From Salipaludibacillus keqinensis (GTDB lineage Bacteria > Bacillota > Bacilli > Bacillales > Salisediminibacteriaceae), in contig NZ_PDOD01000004.1 of NCBI RefSeq assembly GCF_003226325.1, positions 1-64,000 of the forward strand: 64,000 nucleotides of DNA, written 5' to 3'. A program made the position numbers and the translations under genes. Of the stretch, positions 47,326-56,168 are shown piece by piece; positions within the stretch are counted from its first letter, which is position 1; each line of letters begins with the position of its first letter. The notes beneath the pieces are model-generated. The model had not been told where the DNA came from and ran no database searches. It saw nothing but the letters and a program-made list of their open reading frames with translations.

Positions 47326-48939
47326 ATGATGATGAAAGGGAACTTGCTTATTTCCTCGATGATTGAAAGAGCTGAACGATTTTTTCCGAAAAAAGAAGTC
47401 ATTTCCAGAACCTCTTCAGGGATTCACCGGTTTACTTACAAAGACATTGGCAAACGTACCCGGCAATTGGCAAGTAGATTAAAGGAATTTGGGATTGAGA
47501 GAGGAGATCGAGTGGGGACATTGGCTTGGAATCACCATCGCCATTTAGAACTGTATTTTGCTGTTCCAAGCATCGGATCAGTGCTTCACACCATTAATAT
47601 CCGACTCTCACCAGAGCACATCATTTACATTATTAATCATGCGGAAGATGAACTGATCTTTGTAGACGAAGATGTTTTTCCTTTAATTGAAGCGGTTCAT
47701 GACAAATTAAAGACGGTGAAAGCTTATGTGGTGATGACCGATAACGAGCTGCCAGATACGAAGGTTAATCATGTTTATTCTTATGAAGAATGGATAGCCG
47801 CCGGGGATGAGGCATTTCAGTACCCTCAGGATATTGAGGAAACAGATGCAGCGGGAATGTGCTTTACTTCAGCTACTACCGGTAATCCGAAAGGGGTGGT
47901 GTACACCCATCGCTCCACCGTTCTTCACAGTATGGGGCTCGCCTTCGCTGACACGGTAGCCGCATCTGAATCTGACATAGTGATGCCCGTTGTCCCAATG
48001 TTCCATGTGAATGCTTGGGGGATGCCTTACGTGGCAACGTGGCTAGGTGCCAATCAAGTGATGCCAGGACCTCGGTTCACTCCTGAAGTATTAGCTCAGT
48101 TGATTCAAGATGAGAAAGTAACGATGACCGCTGGTGTACCGACGATTTGGCTTGGCTTACTTAAGGAGCTTGAGACAAACGACTACGTGACCGATAGTCT
48201 GCGGGCTGTCGTTTGTGGCGGATCTGCTGCGCCTTTAAGCATGATTAAGACATTTGAGAAAAAATACAATGTTCCTTTCCTCCATGCATATGGCATGACG
48301 GAAACCAGTCCTTTAGCAACAGTTTCAAGGTTAAAGAGTTATCAAGAAGATCTGTCTGAAGAAGACCGTTTCGATATTCGTGCAAAACAAGGATTGCTTG
48401 TTCCGGGATTAGATATGAAAGTCATGAGCGGACAAGGAGAAGTGAAATGGGACGGAGAGGAAATGGGCGAGTTATTGTTAAGAGGACCTTGGATCGCTGA
48501 TGATTATTTCAAGGATGAACGAGGAGAAGAGACGTTTATTGATGGGTGGTTGCACACAGGAGACGTGTGCACAGTCGATGAAGAAGGTGTAATCAAAATT
48601 GTTGACCGTACAAAAGATTTAATCAAAAGCGGTGGAGAATGGATATCCTCAGTGGATTTAGAAAATGCGTTAATGGCACACGAAGCTGTCTTTGAAGCGT
48701 CCGTTGTTTCAATACCAGATCCAGAATGGCAAGAAAGGCCAGTGGCTTGTGTTGTAACAAAAGAAGGACATGAAGACTTGTCGAAAGACGAAATTTTGGA
48801 ATTTTTAAAGCCCCAGTTTGCCAAATGGTGGCTACCGGACGACGTGATCTTCATGGAAGAGATACCGAAAACTTCCGTAGGGAAATTTTTAAAGCGTAGC
48901 CTCCGCGATAAAGTGAAAGAGCATTATGAGCTAGCGTAA
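47326..48939 (+). CDS. acyl-CoA synthetase (AMP-forming)
   Basis: A 537-residue ANL-family ligase. The AMP-binding loop is CFTSATTGNPKGVVYTHRS; the adenine motif is LHAYGMTETSP; the hinge is GWLHTGDVCTVDEEGVIKIVDRTKDLIKSGGEWIS; the catalytic Lys is in TSVGKFLKRSLR. It activates free fatty acids to acyl-CoA and so would feed the pathway. Resembles medium/long-chain FadD-type ligases. Three ATGs stand at the start (47326, 47329, 47332) after AAAGGTGGTAG. Last gene of the catabolic run. Confidence 0.9.
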   Translation: MMMKGNLLISSMIERAERFFPKKEVISRTSSGIHRFTYKDIGKRTRQLASRLKEFGIERGDRVGTLAWNHHRHLELYFAVPSIGSVLHTINIRLSPEHIIYIINHAEDELIFVDEDVFPLIEAVHDKLKTVKAYVVMTDNELPDTKVNHVYSYEEWIAAGDEAFQYPQDIEETDAAGMCFTSATTGNPKGVVYTHRSTVLHSMGLAFADTVAASESDIVMPVVPMFHVNAWGMPYVATWLGANQVMPGPRFTPEVLAQLIQDEKVTMTAGVPTIWLGLLKELETNDYVTDSLRAVVCGGSAAPLSMIKTFEKKYNVPFLHAYGMTETSPLATVSRLKSYQEDLSEEDRFDIRAKQGLLVPGLDMKVMSGQGEVKWDGEEMGELLLRGPWIADDYFKDERGEETFIDGWLHTGDVCTVDEEGVIKIVDRTKDLIKSGGEWISSVDLENALMAHEAVFEASVVSIPDPEWQERPVACVVTKEGHEDLSKDEILEFLKPQFAKWWLPDDVIFMEEIPKTSVGKFLKRSLRDKVKEHYELA

Positions 48940-48995
48940 TCTTTAATTGAAGACGATTCATGTATATTTTAAAGGTGGGATGGAGTACAACTGAT

Positions 48996-49023
48996 CAGTC
49001 TCTACCTAGCAAGAGACTGTTTT
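48996..49023 (+). terminator. terminator of the acyl-CoA operon
   Basis: CAGTCTCT and AGAGACTG pair around ACCTAGCA and are followed by TTTT. A longer T run (TTTTTTT) lies at 49041, outside the hairpin. Confidence 0.6.
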
Positions 49024-49062
49024 CCCACTAGTTATCTTGGTTTTTTTATTGTCTGATCTAGA

Positions 49063-49097
49063 GGGGCGTGCTGCGTAGCACTTACGCAGCACGCCCC
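49063..49097. repeat. dispersed palindromic repeat, copy C (strong hairpin)
   Basis: GGGGCGTGCTGCGTA and TACGCAGCACGCCCC form a perfect 15-bp stem with loop GCACT. The core matches the stem of copies A and B, and the flank (TCTAGATCAG on the minus strand) recalls their GGATCAGG arm. It lies between two convergent operons. Confidence 0.65.
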
Positions 49098-49183
49098 CAT
49101 TTTCTTTTGTTTGTTACAATTCCTCTGCTACTTTCCAATCCATCTGCCTTGCTGCGTTGATGTTCACTCAAAACGTCCCTTTT

Positions 49184-50719
49184 TTAATGTTGTCTTCTAA
49201 ATAGAGCAAGATCTTTGAACGTGGGTTTTAAAGCTTCATATACATTTCGATAAACGGGGTAAAGTTTCTGATAGATCTCATGGTTATTGACAGTAGGGTA
49301 GACAACCGACTTCATCGGGATATGGTGCTTAATCGAAGAATAATCTTTTACTTTATCCACTGCCAGTAGACTGATCCAAGCTGCCCCCCAGGCAGAACTT
49401 TGGTGTGATTTAGGGAGATGAACCTCTTGACCGAAAATATCCGATAACATCTTCACCCAAAATTCAGATCTTGCGAACCCTCCACTTGCATAGAGGGTAG
49501 TGGTTTTACCTGCTAGGCGGTCCAATGCTTCGCTTACATTAAATAGACTGAATAACACTCCTTCTAAACCAGCGCGGAGTAAATGTTGCTTTTGATGATC
49601 CATGGCTAATCCGATATAAGCTCCTCTGGCGTTTGCATCCCAATGAGGAGCGCGCTCTCCGTTTAAATAAGGAAGGAATAAAAGCCCGTCGGACCCAGGA
49701 AGAACCTCTTCAGCCGCCCGGAGAAGGAGGGAGTAGGCATCTTCTCCAGAAAGGAAGGCTTCTTCTACTTCTTTCTGACCAAGTACTTCTTTTAACCATT
49801 GCAGCACGACACCACCATTGTTAGTAGGGCCGCCTAAAATCCATAAATGATCGGTAAAGGCATAACAGAAAACTTGCTGTTGTTCATCGGTCTTTGGTTG
49901 GTTAGCCATCTGTCTAATGGCTCCGCTTGTTCCAATTGTAATGGCGGTATCCCCTGGATCGATGGCTCCAATCCCTAAGTTTGCTAAGGGTCCATCACTT
50001 CCACCTGCTGCAAAAGGTAAATCTCTTGGAACCTTAAGTTTGGTTGCGACGTCTTCACAAAGTCCTTGGAAGATGTAGGTTGGTGACACTGGTATTGAGA
50101 GTTGATTCGCTTGTATTCCAGCTAGTTTTAGTGCCTGATCGTTCCACTGTCGCTTCCGAATATCAAACAATCCAGTAGCGGAGGCGATAGAATAATCTAC
50201 TGCGTCTATACCAAACCACCTTGAAGTTATAAATTCTTTAATAGAGAGAAACTTGGATGCTCTCTGATAAGGTTGATATTTTGTTTCGTTCATCCAAATG
50301 AGTTTTAAAAGAGGGGACATAGGATGAATCGGGGTGCCAGATTGCAAGTAAATCGTAGTTCCTATAGCTGAATTTTTTAATTTAGATGCTTGGTCCACAC
50401 TTCTTCCGTCTGCCCATGTCAAAGAGGGAGAAAGGGGATTATTCTTTTCATCAACGCAAATGAGAGAATGCATCGCCGATGAAAGTCCTACCGAAATGAT
50501 CTCCTCTCCTTTAATCCCCTTTTTATCTAAAGAATGCCTGAATGCTGTGATCACTGCCTCTTCAATGATGAGCGGATCTTGTTCAGCCCAAGAGGGTTGT
50601 GCATGAAAGACAGGATAGCTTTGTTCATCCTCCGCAACGACAGTACCATTTTCAAGAAAAACCACGGACTTAGCACTAGTTGTCCCGATATCCAGTCCAA
50701 TTACATATTGTTTAAGCAT
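49184..50719 (-). CDS. gntK: gluconokinase GntK (FGGY family)
   Basis: A 511-residue FGGY sugar kinase beginning VIGLDIGTTSAKSVVFLENG. It contains WADGRS, AAGGSDGPLANLGIGAI, ITIGTSGAIR and the FGGY signature-like YASGGFARSEFWVKMLSDIFGQEV. It probably phosphorylates gluconate to 6-phosphogluconate, because a 6-phosphogluconate dehydrogenase lies divergently across the regulator. Other sugar-acid or polyol substrates of FGGY kinases are possible. It is 31 bp downstream of the RpiR regulator gene on the same strand. Confidence 0.85.
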   Translation of the reverse strand: MLKQYVIGLDIGTTSAKSVVFLENGTVVAEDEQSYPVFHAQPSWAEQDPLIIEEAVITAFRHSLDKKGIKGEEIISVGLSSAMHSLICVDEKNNPLSPSLTWADGRSVDQASKLKNSAIGTTIYLQSGTPIHPMSPLLKLIWMNETKYQPYQRASKFLSIKEFITSRWFGIDAVDYSIASATGLFDIRKRQWNDQALKLAGIQANQLSIPVSPTYIFQGLCEDVATKLKVPRDLPFAAGGSDGPLANLGIGAIDPGDTAITIGTSGAIRQMANQPKTDEQQQVFCYAFTDHLWILGGPTNNGGVVLQWLKEVLGQKEVEEAFLSGEDAYSLLLRAAEEVLPGSDGLLFLPYLNGERAPHWDANARGAYIGLAMDHQKQHLLRAGLEGVLFSLFNVSEALDRLAGKTTTLYASGGFARSEFWVKMLSDIFGQEVHLPKSHQSSAWGAAWISLLAVDKVKDYSSIKHHIPMKSVVYPTVNNHEIYQKLYPVYRNVYEALKPTFKDLALFRRQH

Positions 50720-50750
50720 AACTTAAAACCTCTCCCTATGAAGTGATGAA

Positions 50751-51608
50751 CTACATTCGTTTGCTAGAAATAGCTTTTCGCATCTTTTTGACGGATTGTT
50801 GCATAAGTTCTTTGCGACCAATACTTACGTTCACATAAAGGGCATCAATGATACTTAATTGAGCAAGTCGAGATGATAACGCTTCGGATCGATAGTCCGT
50901 TTCTTGAGATACCGTATATAAGGGGACATCTACTCTATCACTAAGTGGTGACTTTGCTAGAGTAGTAATACCAATCGTTTTGACGTTTTGTTCTTTGGCA
51001 ACTTCATGAGCTTGAAGAATATCTCGATTTGTTCCGGAATGAGAAATGAGAATCACTGCATCACTTTCTGTCAACTGCGATGCCGACATGACTTGAAAGT
51101 GAGAATCACTATAAGCAATTGTTGGGATGCCTGTACGCATAAACTTATGATGAGCATCCATAGCAATGACACCAGATCCCCCATTTCCATAGAATTCTAT
51201 ACGTTTCGCTTTTAATAATATTTGGACAGCTTGCTTAAAATTTTCGCTGTCTATAACAGATAAAGTGTCTTCTAACGTACGAATATTAGATTTAAAAACT
51301 TTTTCAGCTATTTGTTTTTCATCGTCACCTTCTTGAATCGTTTCATGAATGTCCTTCACTCCAGTAACCAATTCGGAGGCTAAGGCTATCTTCATTGCCT
51401 GATATCCTTTGAAACCAATTCTCTTGCAAAAACGAAAAACTGTTGCTTCTGCAACATGAAGGTTTTCAGCGACTTGGCTAATCGTGGAGTGAATAATTTT
51501 TTCAGGGTGCTCTAAAATATAATCGGCTATTTTCTTTTCTTTTTCACGAAAAGAACTATACGAAGCTTTGATTCGGTGTTTACAATGACCATTTTCAACA
51601 TTGGGCAT
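50751..51608 (-). CDS. RpiR/MurR-family sugar-phosphate regulator
   Basis: A 285-residue regulator. N-terminal HTH_6: SSFREKEKKIADYILEHPEKIIHSTISQVAENLHVAEATVFRFCKRIGFKGYQAMK. C-terminal SIS domain (about residues 125-255): IEFYGNGGSGVIAMDAHHKFMRTG and VILISHSGTNRDILQAHEVAKEQN. It likely senses a sugar phosphate such as 6-phosphogluconate and controls gntK and the divergent gnd-TRAP operon. Most Bacillus gluconate operons use a GntR-family repressor instead. Confidence 0.9.
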   Translation of the reverse strand: MPNVENGHCKHRIKASYSSFREKEKKIADYILEHPEKIIHSTISQVAENLHVAEATVFRFCKRIGFKGYQAMKIALASELVTGVKDIHETIQEGDDEKQIAEKVFKSNIRTLEDTLSVIDSENFKQAVQILLKAKRIEFYGNGGSGVIAMDAHHKFMRTGIPTIAYSDSHFQVMSASQLTESDAVILISHSGTNRDILQAHEVAKEQNVKTIGITTLAKSPLSDRVDVPLYTVSQETDYRSEALSSRLAQLSIIDALYVNVSIGRKELMQQSVKKMRKAISSKRM

Positions 51609-51723
51609 AGTAAAATCCCCCTTTATTGTAAGTTTGCAGAATTATAAGAAAGCTGTAGATGCGATAGAATCAACATTATTTAACTTATCCTTTTTCCATT
51701 ATAATTGAAAACGGTTAATAAAA

Positions 51724-51773
51724 AAATATTTTTTCTTAAAAAGGTGTTGTAAAAGAAATATTTTATCTTATAA
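51724..51773. promoter_or_regulatory. direct repeats at the gnd promoter, putative RpiR sites
   Basis: AAATATTTTTTCTTA (51724-51738) and AAATATTTTATCTTA (51756-51770) differ at one base and are spaced 32 bp apart, three helical turns. The second overlaps the gnd -10 region. Confidence 0.5.
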
Positions 51774-51774
51774 T
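51747..51774 (+). promoter_or_regulatory. SigA promoter of the gnd-TRAP operon
   Basis: TTGTAA (51747-51752), 16-bp spacer, TATAAT (51769-51774), 66 bp before the gnd ATG. Confidence 0.75.
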
Positions 51775-51839
51775 GAACCTATGAAGAAAATTAATTTCAC
51801 GAAACGTTCACAAGTAAGAATGTTGAAAGGAGTGCGGAA

Positions 51840-52736
51840 ATGAAAATAGGAATGATAGGTTTAGGGAAAATGGGTTATAACTTAGCGTTAAACCTTCTTG
51901 ATCATAAGCATCAAGTTGTAGCTAATGATGTAAATAGAGAACAAGTAGATGCGCTTCAGAATGATGGGGCAACTCCGGCTTATTCTATTGAGGAAGTCGT
52001 CAATCAATTAGAGAAACCGAGAACAATTTGGTTAATGGTTCCTGCTGGAGAAATTACAGAGAAACTAGTTGAAACACTTTATCATTTATTAGATGAAGAC
52101 GATGTGGTCATTGACGGGGGTAATTCTAATTACAAAGATTCCCTTCGTAGAGCAGAATTATTTAAGGAAAAGAATATTCACTTTGTCGATGTAGGAACAA
52201 GTGGAGGAGTTGATGGAGCAAGAGAAGGAGCTTGCATGATGGTTGGAGGATCGAAAGAAGTCATCCAACGAGTAGACCCTATCTTTAAAGATACAACAAT
52301 TGAGAACGGTTACCTCCATGCTGGTGAAGCGGGCAGTGGGCATTTCTTGAAAATGATCCATAATGGCATTGAATACGGTATGATGCAATCTATTGCAGAA
52401 GGCTTTGAAATTTTAGAAAAGAGTCCGTTTGATTACGATTATGAACGAGTTGCTAAGGTCTGGAACCATGGTTCCGTGATTCGTTCTTGGTTAATGGAAC
52501 TTACACAAAACGCCTTTTCGAAAGATCCCGAACTTGATGGAATTAAAGGGGTTATGAATTCATCAGGTGAAGGAAAGTGGACAGTGGAAACAGCATTAGA
52601 TTTCCAAGCACCGGCGCCAGTCATTGCTTTATCATTGATGATGCGTTATCGCTCATTAGAAGACGATACTTTCACTGGAAAGGTTGTGGCTGCTCTTCGG
52701 AATGAATTTGGTGGTCATGAAGTTGTTAAGAAGTAA
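51840..52736 (+). CDS. gnd: 6-phosphogluconate dehydrogenase, decarboxylating (short form)
   Basis: A 298-residue dehydrogenase: MKIGMIGLGKMGYNLALNLLDHKH, IDGGNSNYKDSLRR, FVDVGTSGGVDGAREGACMMVGG and the catalytic Lys/Asn region HFLKMIHNGIEYGMMQSIAEGFE. The short length and lack of the C-terminal tail indicate the GndA/YqeC-like form. It converts 6-phosphogluconate to ribulose 5-phosphate. AAAGGAG lies 9 bases before the ATG. First gene of the plus-strand operon with the TRAP genes. Confidence 0.92.
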   Translation: MKIGMIGLGKMGYNLALNLLDHKHQVVANDVNREQVDALQNDGATPAYSIEEVVNQLEKPRTIWLMVPAGEITEKLVETLYHLLDEDDVVIDGGNSNYKDSLRRAELFKEKNIHFVDVGTSGGVDGAREGACMMVGGSKEVIQRVDPIFKDTTIENGYLHAGEAGSGHFLKMIHNGIEYGMMQSIAEGFEILEKSPFDYDYERVAKVWNHGSVIRSWLMELTQNAFSKDPELDGIKGVMNSSGEGKWTVETALDFQAPAPVIALSLMMRYRSLEDDTFTGKVVAALRNEFGGHEVVKK

Positions 52737-52795
52737 ATGCCCATCACATTTCATGATGGGAATAAAGGCAAATCAGGGGCTCGAAGTGAATGATT

Positions 52796-52822
52796 AAGGG
52801 AAAGAAACACCTTCTTTCCCTT
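52796..52822 (+). other. hairpin between gnd and TRAP genes
   Basis: AAGGGAAAGAA and TTCTTTCCCTT form an exact 11-bp stem with loop ACACC. No T run follows. It lies just before the ribosome binding site of the TRAP binding protein and may adjust expression or RNA stability. A smaller hairpin CCCATCA/TGATGGG precedes it at 52740. Confidence 0.55.
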
Positions 52823-52849
52823 ATCAATAAATTAATAGGGGGATATACC

Positions 52850-53956
52850 GTGAATAAAAAACTTTTGGTAATGGTTGTTGGGATGTTAATGATGTTGTTG
52901 GTCGTTGCTTGCGGAGATAATAATAACGGTGGAAATGAATTAAATAACAATGGCGCTAATGACGTGGAAACAAATGAAGACAATGGTGCTGAAGAAGAAG
53001 TAGAAATTGATGAAGAAGCAGCTGGAGATGCAGAATTTACAATCCGCGCTGGAATTGGTTTAAACAGTGAACACCCTCAGTACAAAGGTTTAGAGAAATT
53101 TAAAGAACTAGTTGAAGAAGAAACAGATGGTGCCATTTATGTTGAAACATATCATAGTGGACAGCTAGGCGACGATCGGTCTATGATGGAAGCGCTTCAA
53201 CTAGGCTCACAAGAAGTGACAGTTCCATCAACAGCACCTATCGCTAATTTCATTAACGAATTTTCCATCTTTGATTTTCCTTTCTTATTCCCTAACAGTG
53301 AAGTAGCTGATGAAGTGCTTGATGGTGAAGTAGGGCAAAAATTCTTAGATATGCTTGATGATCAAAATCTTAAGGGGTTGGCTTATTGGGAAAATGGTTT
53401 TCGAGATTTAACAAATAGCGAACAAGAAGTCGCGTCCGTAGAAGATTTTGAAGGATTAACAATTCGTACAATGGAAAATGATCTGCATTTAGATGCGTTC
53501 CGTGCAATGGGTGCAAATCCAACACCAATGGCATTTACTGAGTTATTCACAGCCTTGCAGCAAGGCACTGTAGATGGACAGGAAAACCCGTTTGCAACCA
53601 TTTATCTTGAAGGCTTCTATGAAGTGCAAGATTACGTTTCAGACACGCATCACATTTACAGTCCATTCGTATTCATGATGAGTAAACCATTCTATGATAG
53701 TTTACCTGAAGATTATCAAACGGTTGTCGATGAGGCAGCTCTTGAAGCAGGAGAGTACCAGCGTGAGTTAAACCGTGAAGCGAACGATCAATATTTAGAG
53801 AATCTTATTGAAGAAGGTATGACATTTACTGAAATCACAGATGAAGCTCGTGAAGAAATGCGTGAAGCGATTGAACCTGTGCTTGAAGAATATGCTCAAC
53901 AAATTGATCAAGATTTAGTAGATGAAGTATACCAAGCGATTGAAGACGCTGAGTAA
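52850..53956 (+). CDS. TRAP transporter solute-binding lipoprotein (DctP family)
   Basis: A 368-residue binding protein. From the GTG at 52850 (AGGGGGA upstream) the signal peptide ends in LLVVAC, so it is a lipoprotein. An Asn/Glu/Asp-rich linker follows, then the DctP fold: IGLNSEHPQYKGLEKFKELVEEETDGAIYVETYHSGQLGDDRSMMEALQLGSQEV and the carboxylate-binding region EGLTIRTMENDLHLDAFRAMGANPTPMAFTELFTALQQGTVDGQENPF. The Arg in TIRTM usually clamps a carboxylate. Gluconate or another sugar acid is likely by context. The frame extends up to 52790 but without ribosome site. Confidence 0.9.
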   Translation: MNKKLLVMVVGMLMMLLVVACGDNNNGGNELNNNGANDVETNEDNGAEEEVEIDEEAAGDAEFTIRAGIGLNSEHPQYKGLEKFKELVEEETDGAIYVETYHSGQLGDDRSMMEALQLGSQEVTVPSTAPIANFINEFSIFDFPFLFPNSEVADEVLDGEVGQKFLDMLDDQNLKGLAYWENGFRDLTNSEQEVASVEDFEGLTIRTMENDLHLDAFRAMGANPTPMAFTELFTALQQGTVDGQENPFATIYLEGFYEVQDYVSDTHHIYSPFVFMMSKPFYDSLPEDYQTVVDEAALEAGEYQRELNREANDQYLENLIEEGMTFTEITDEAREEMREAIEPVLEEYAQQIDQDLVDEVYQAIEDAE

Positions 53957-53965
53957 TAGTGTGTA

Positions 53966-54054
53966 TTTACTGAGAGGCTTGCATTGACAAGCCTCTCCTT
54001 CAAAAAAGGTGAATCATTATATATTTGCCTTTTTTGAAGGAGAGCGTCAGTAAA
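53966..54054 (+). other. nested, mutually exclusive hairpins between TRAP binding protein and DctQ genes
   Basis: GAGAGGCTTG (53972-53981) pairs with CAAGCCTCTC (53988-53997). A perfect 17-bp stem joins CTCTCCTTCAAAAAAGG (53993-54009) and its complement at 54028-54044. They compete for 53993-53997. An outer TTTACTGA / TCAGTAAA pairing (53966, 54047) can enclose both. It may set the ratio of binding protein to membrane subunits. Confidence 0.75.
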
Positions 54055-54108
54055 TAAACGTATATAATAGATTTCTAGATGGAACAAGAAAAGAAAGTGA
54101 GGGGTACC

Positions 54109-54678
54109 ATGAAAGTCATACATTGGATAGATGAACATTTTGAAGAGGTTTTTTTAATATTTTTTTCCGTAATAATGGTTGTAGCTATTGCTCTGCAAGT
54201 ATTTATGCGTCATGTCATGAACTCTTCTCTTTCTTGGTCAGAAGAGCTTGCGAGATATTGTTTTATCTGGCTCGTTTATATTGGGATTAGTTATGGAGTG
54301 AAAAAACAACGACATATTAAAGTCGATGTCATGCTTCTTTTGTTAAAAGATAAAGGGAAAATTATATTGAATATTATTTCAAATGTCATTTTCTTGAGCT
54401 TTGCTATCTTTGTTGTCGTATATGGGTATGATATTTCTCGCCAGTTGTTAGGTTGGGGACAAACATCACCAGCTCTTCATATACCTATGGGATTTGTTTA
54501 TTTGGCTACACCTGTAGGGATGGCGTTAACTTCCATACGAATTATTCAACAAATGATTAAGCAATTCAAAGCTTTGTTAGGGAAAGAAGAATTTCAAGTA
54601 AAAACAGAAAAAGAAGCGATTCTTGAAAATAAAGAGATTCAAGATCAAATGGACTCAGCTAAAAATAAAATGGATTAA
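54109..54678 (+). CDS. TRAP transporter small permease (DctQ family)
   Basis: A 190-residue membrane protein with four helices and the DctQ pattern SLSWSEELARYCFIWLVYIGISYGVKKQRHIKVDVM. The C-terminal ~35 residues are charged and cytosolic. AGTGAGGGG precedes the ATG at 54109; the frame is open from 54079 but that ATG has no ribosome site. Forms the membrane complex with DctM. Confidence 0.92.
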   Translation: MKVIHWIDEHFEEVFLIFFSVIMVVAIALQVFMRHVMNSSLSWSEELARYCFIWLVYIGISYGVKKQRHIKVDVMLLLLKDKGKIILNIISNVIFLSFAIFVVVYGYDISRQLLGWGQTSPALHIPMGFVYLATPVGMALTSIRIIQQMIKQFKALLGKEEFQVKTEKEAILENKEIQDQMDSAKNKMD

Positions 54679-54696
54679 GATAGGAGGGAATATGAC

Positions 54697-55989
54697 ATGA
54701 CGGCAATCGTACTATTTGCAAGTTTTGCAATCTTCTTGATACTAAGTGTCCCCATAGGGATTGCCTTAGGATTGGCTTCATTAGTAACCATTCTATACTC
54801 AGGATCATTGCCATTGGAGTTTCTAGCTCAAGGCTTGGTCACCTCTGTCGATTCTTTTCCTTTAATGGCTGTTCCATTTTTTATCCTTGCCGGGGAGATT
54901 ATGAGCAAGGGTGGAATCTCAGACAGGTTATTTAATGTGGCGAATAAAATCGTGGGGAACAGAACAGGCGGTTTTGCCATAGCAACAATCGTAACATGTA
55001 TGTTTTTTGCGGCAGTATCCGGTTCAGCACCGGCAACGGTGGCTGCGATAGGTGGGATTATGATCCCTGCCATGGTCAGAATGGGTTATGATAAACGATT
55101 TGCGACAGCAACGGTAGCTGCAGCAGGTTCTTTAGGCGTAATTATCCCGCCAAGTATCCCAATGGTTATTTATGGGGTTGTAGGTCCTGGAGCTACCATT
55201 GGTGACATGTTTATAGCAGGTATTATTCCTGGTATTTTTGTAGGGTTAGGGTTAATGGTGTATGCTTACTTCTATTCTAAAAAGATGGGCTATAAAGGCT
55301 CAGGAGAAAAATTCTCTGTTAAAGCCCTACTGATAGCAATATGGGATGCTAAGTGGGCGTTACTTGTACCGGTGATAATATTAGGTGGTATTTATGGAGG
55401 AATCTTTACTCCAACGGAAGCATCCGTAATTGCCGTCGTATACGGATTACTTGCGGGTTTAGTATTATATCGTGAATTAAAAATTAAAGATTTGCCGAAA
55501 GTTATTGGGGATGCTGCACTTACTACGGCGACAATACTTATTATTGTAGGGACTGCTACTGCCTTTGGACGTTTGTTAACGGTAGAACAAATTCCAAATC
55601 AAGTAGCAGAAGCGATGCTAAGTATTTCAGAAAATCCGATTATTATTATCTTGCTTATTACGCTTTTACTTTTAATCGTAGGTTGTTTTATGGATACATT
55701 AGCAGCAATCATTATTTTAACTCCGATTTTATTACCGATTGCTGTCAATATTGGATATGATCCTGTGCACTTTGGTATTATCATGATCGTGAATTTGGCT
55801 ATTGGTTTTATCACACCGCCTCTTGGTGTCAATCTCTTTGTTGCGTCGGGAATATCAGGATTGTCTATCGAATCTATTTCAAGAGCAATCATTCCATTCT
55901 TTATTGCTATGCTGGTGACGCTGCTAGTTATTGTGTTTATTCCTCAGATTTCGATGATGTTTTTAGGTTTCAGCTTGTGGTTCGGTTAA
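54697..55989 (+). CDS. TRAP transporter large permease (DctM family)
   Basis: A 430-residue DctM protein with about 12 helices. Typical segments: SVPIGIALGLASLVTI, FPLMAVPFFILAGEIMSKGGIS, AVSGSAPATVAAIGGIMIPAM and GSLGVIIPPSIPMVIYGVV. It ends LGVNLFVASGISGLSIESISRAIIPFF. It carries the Na+-coupled translocation path. GGAGGGA precedes the ATG. Last gene of gnd-dctPQM. Confidence 0.94.
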   Translation: MTAIVLFASFAIFLILSVPIGIALGLASLVTILYSGSLPLEFLAQGLVTSVDSFPLMAVPFFILAGEIMSKGGISDRLFNVANKIVGNRTGGFAIATIVTCMFFAAVSGSAPATVAAIGGIMIPAMVRMGYDKRFATATVAAAGSLGVIIPPSIPMVIYGVVGPGATIGDMFIAGIIPGIFVGLGLMVYAYFYSKKMGYKGSGEKFSVKALLIAIWDAKWALLVPVIILGGIYGGIFTPTEASVIAVVYGLLAGLVLYRELKIKDLPKVIGDAALTTATILIIVGTATAFGRLLTVEQIPNQVAEAMLSISENPIIIILLITLLLLIVGCFMDTLAAIIILTPILLPIAVNIGYDPVHFGIIMIVNLAIGFITPPLGVNLFVASGISGLSIESISRAIIPFFIAMLVTLLVIVFIPQISMMFLGFSLWFG

Positions 55990-56168
55990 TGTAATCTTTT
56001 TATGCGATGACTGTTGAACTAATAACATGAGCATTTGACACTATTGTAATCCCCCCTTTGATAAGGTGTTTAATATGTTTTCTCTTAAATAAGAGGAGGC
56101 ATGTTAGACACCATTTTTATAAATCAAGGAATAGAGCATCACCATCTTATTAGAAAGGTGTGAATATC

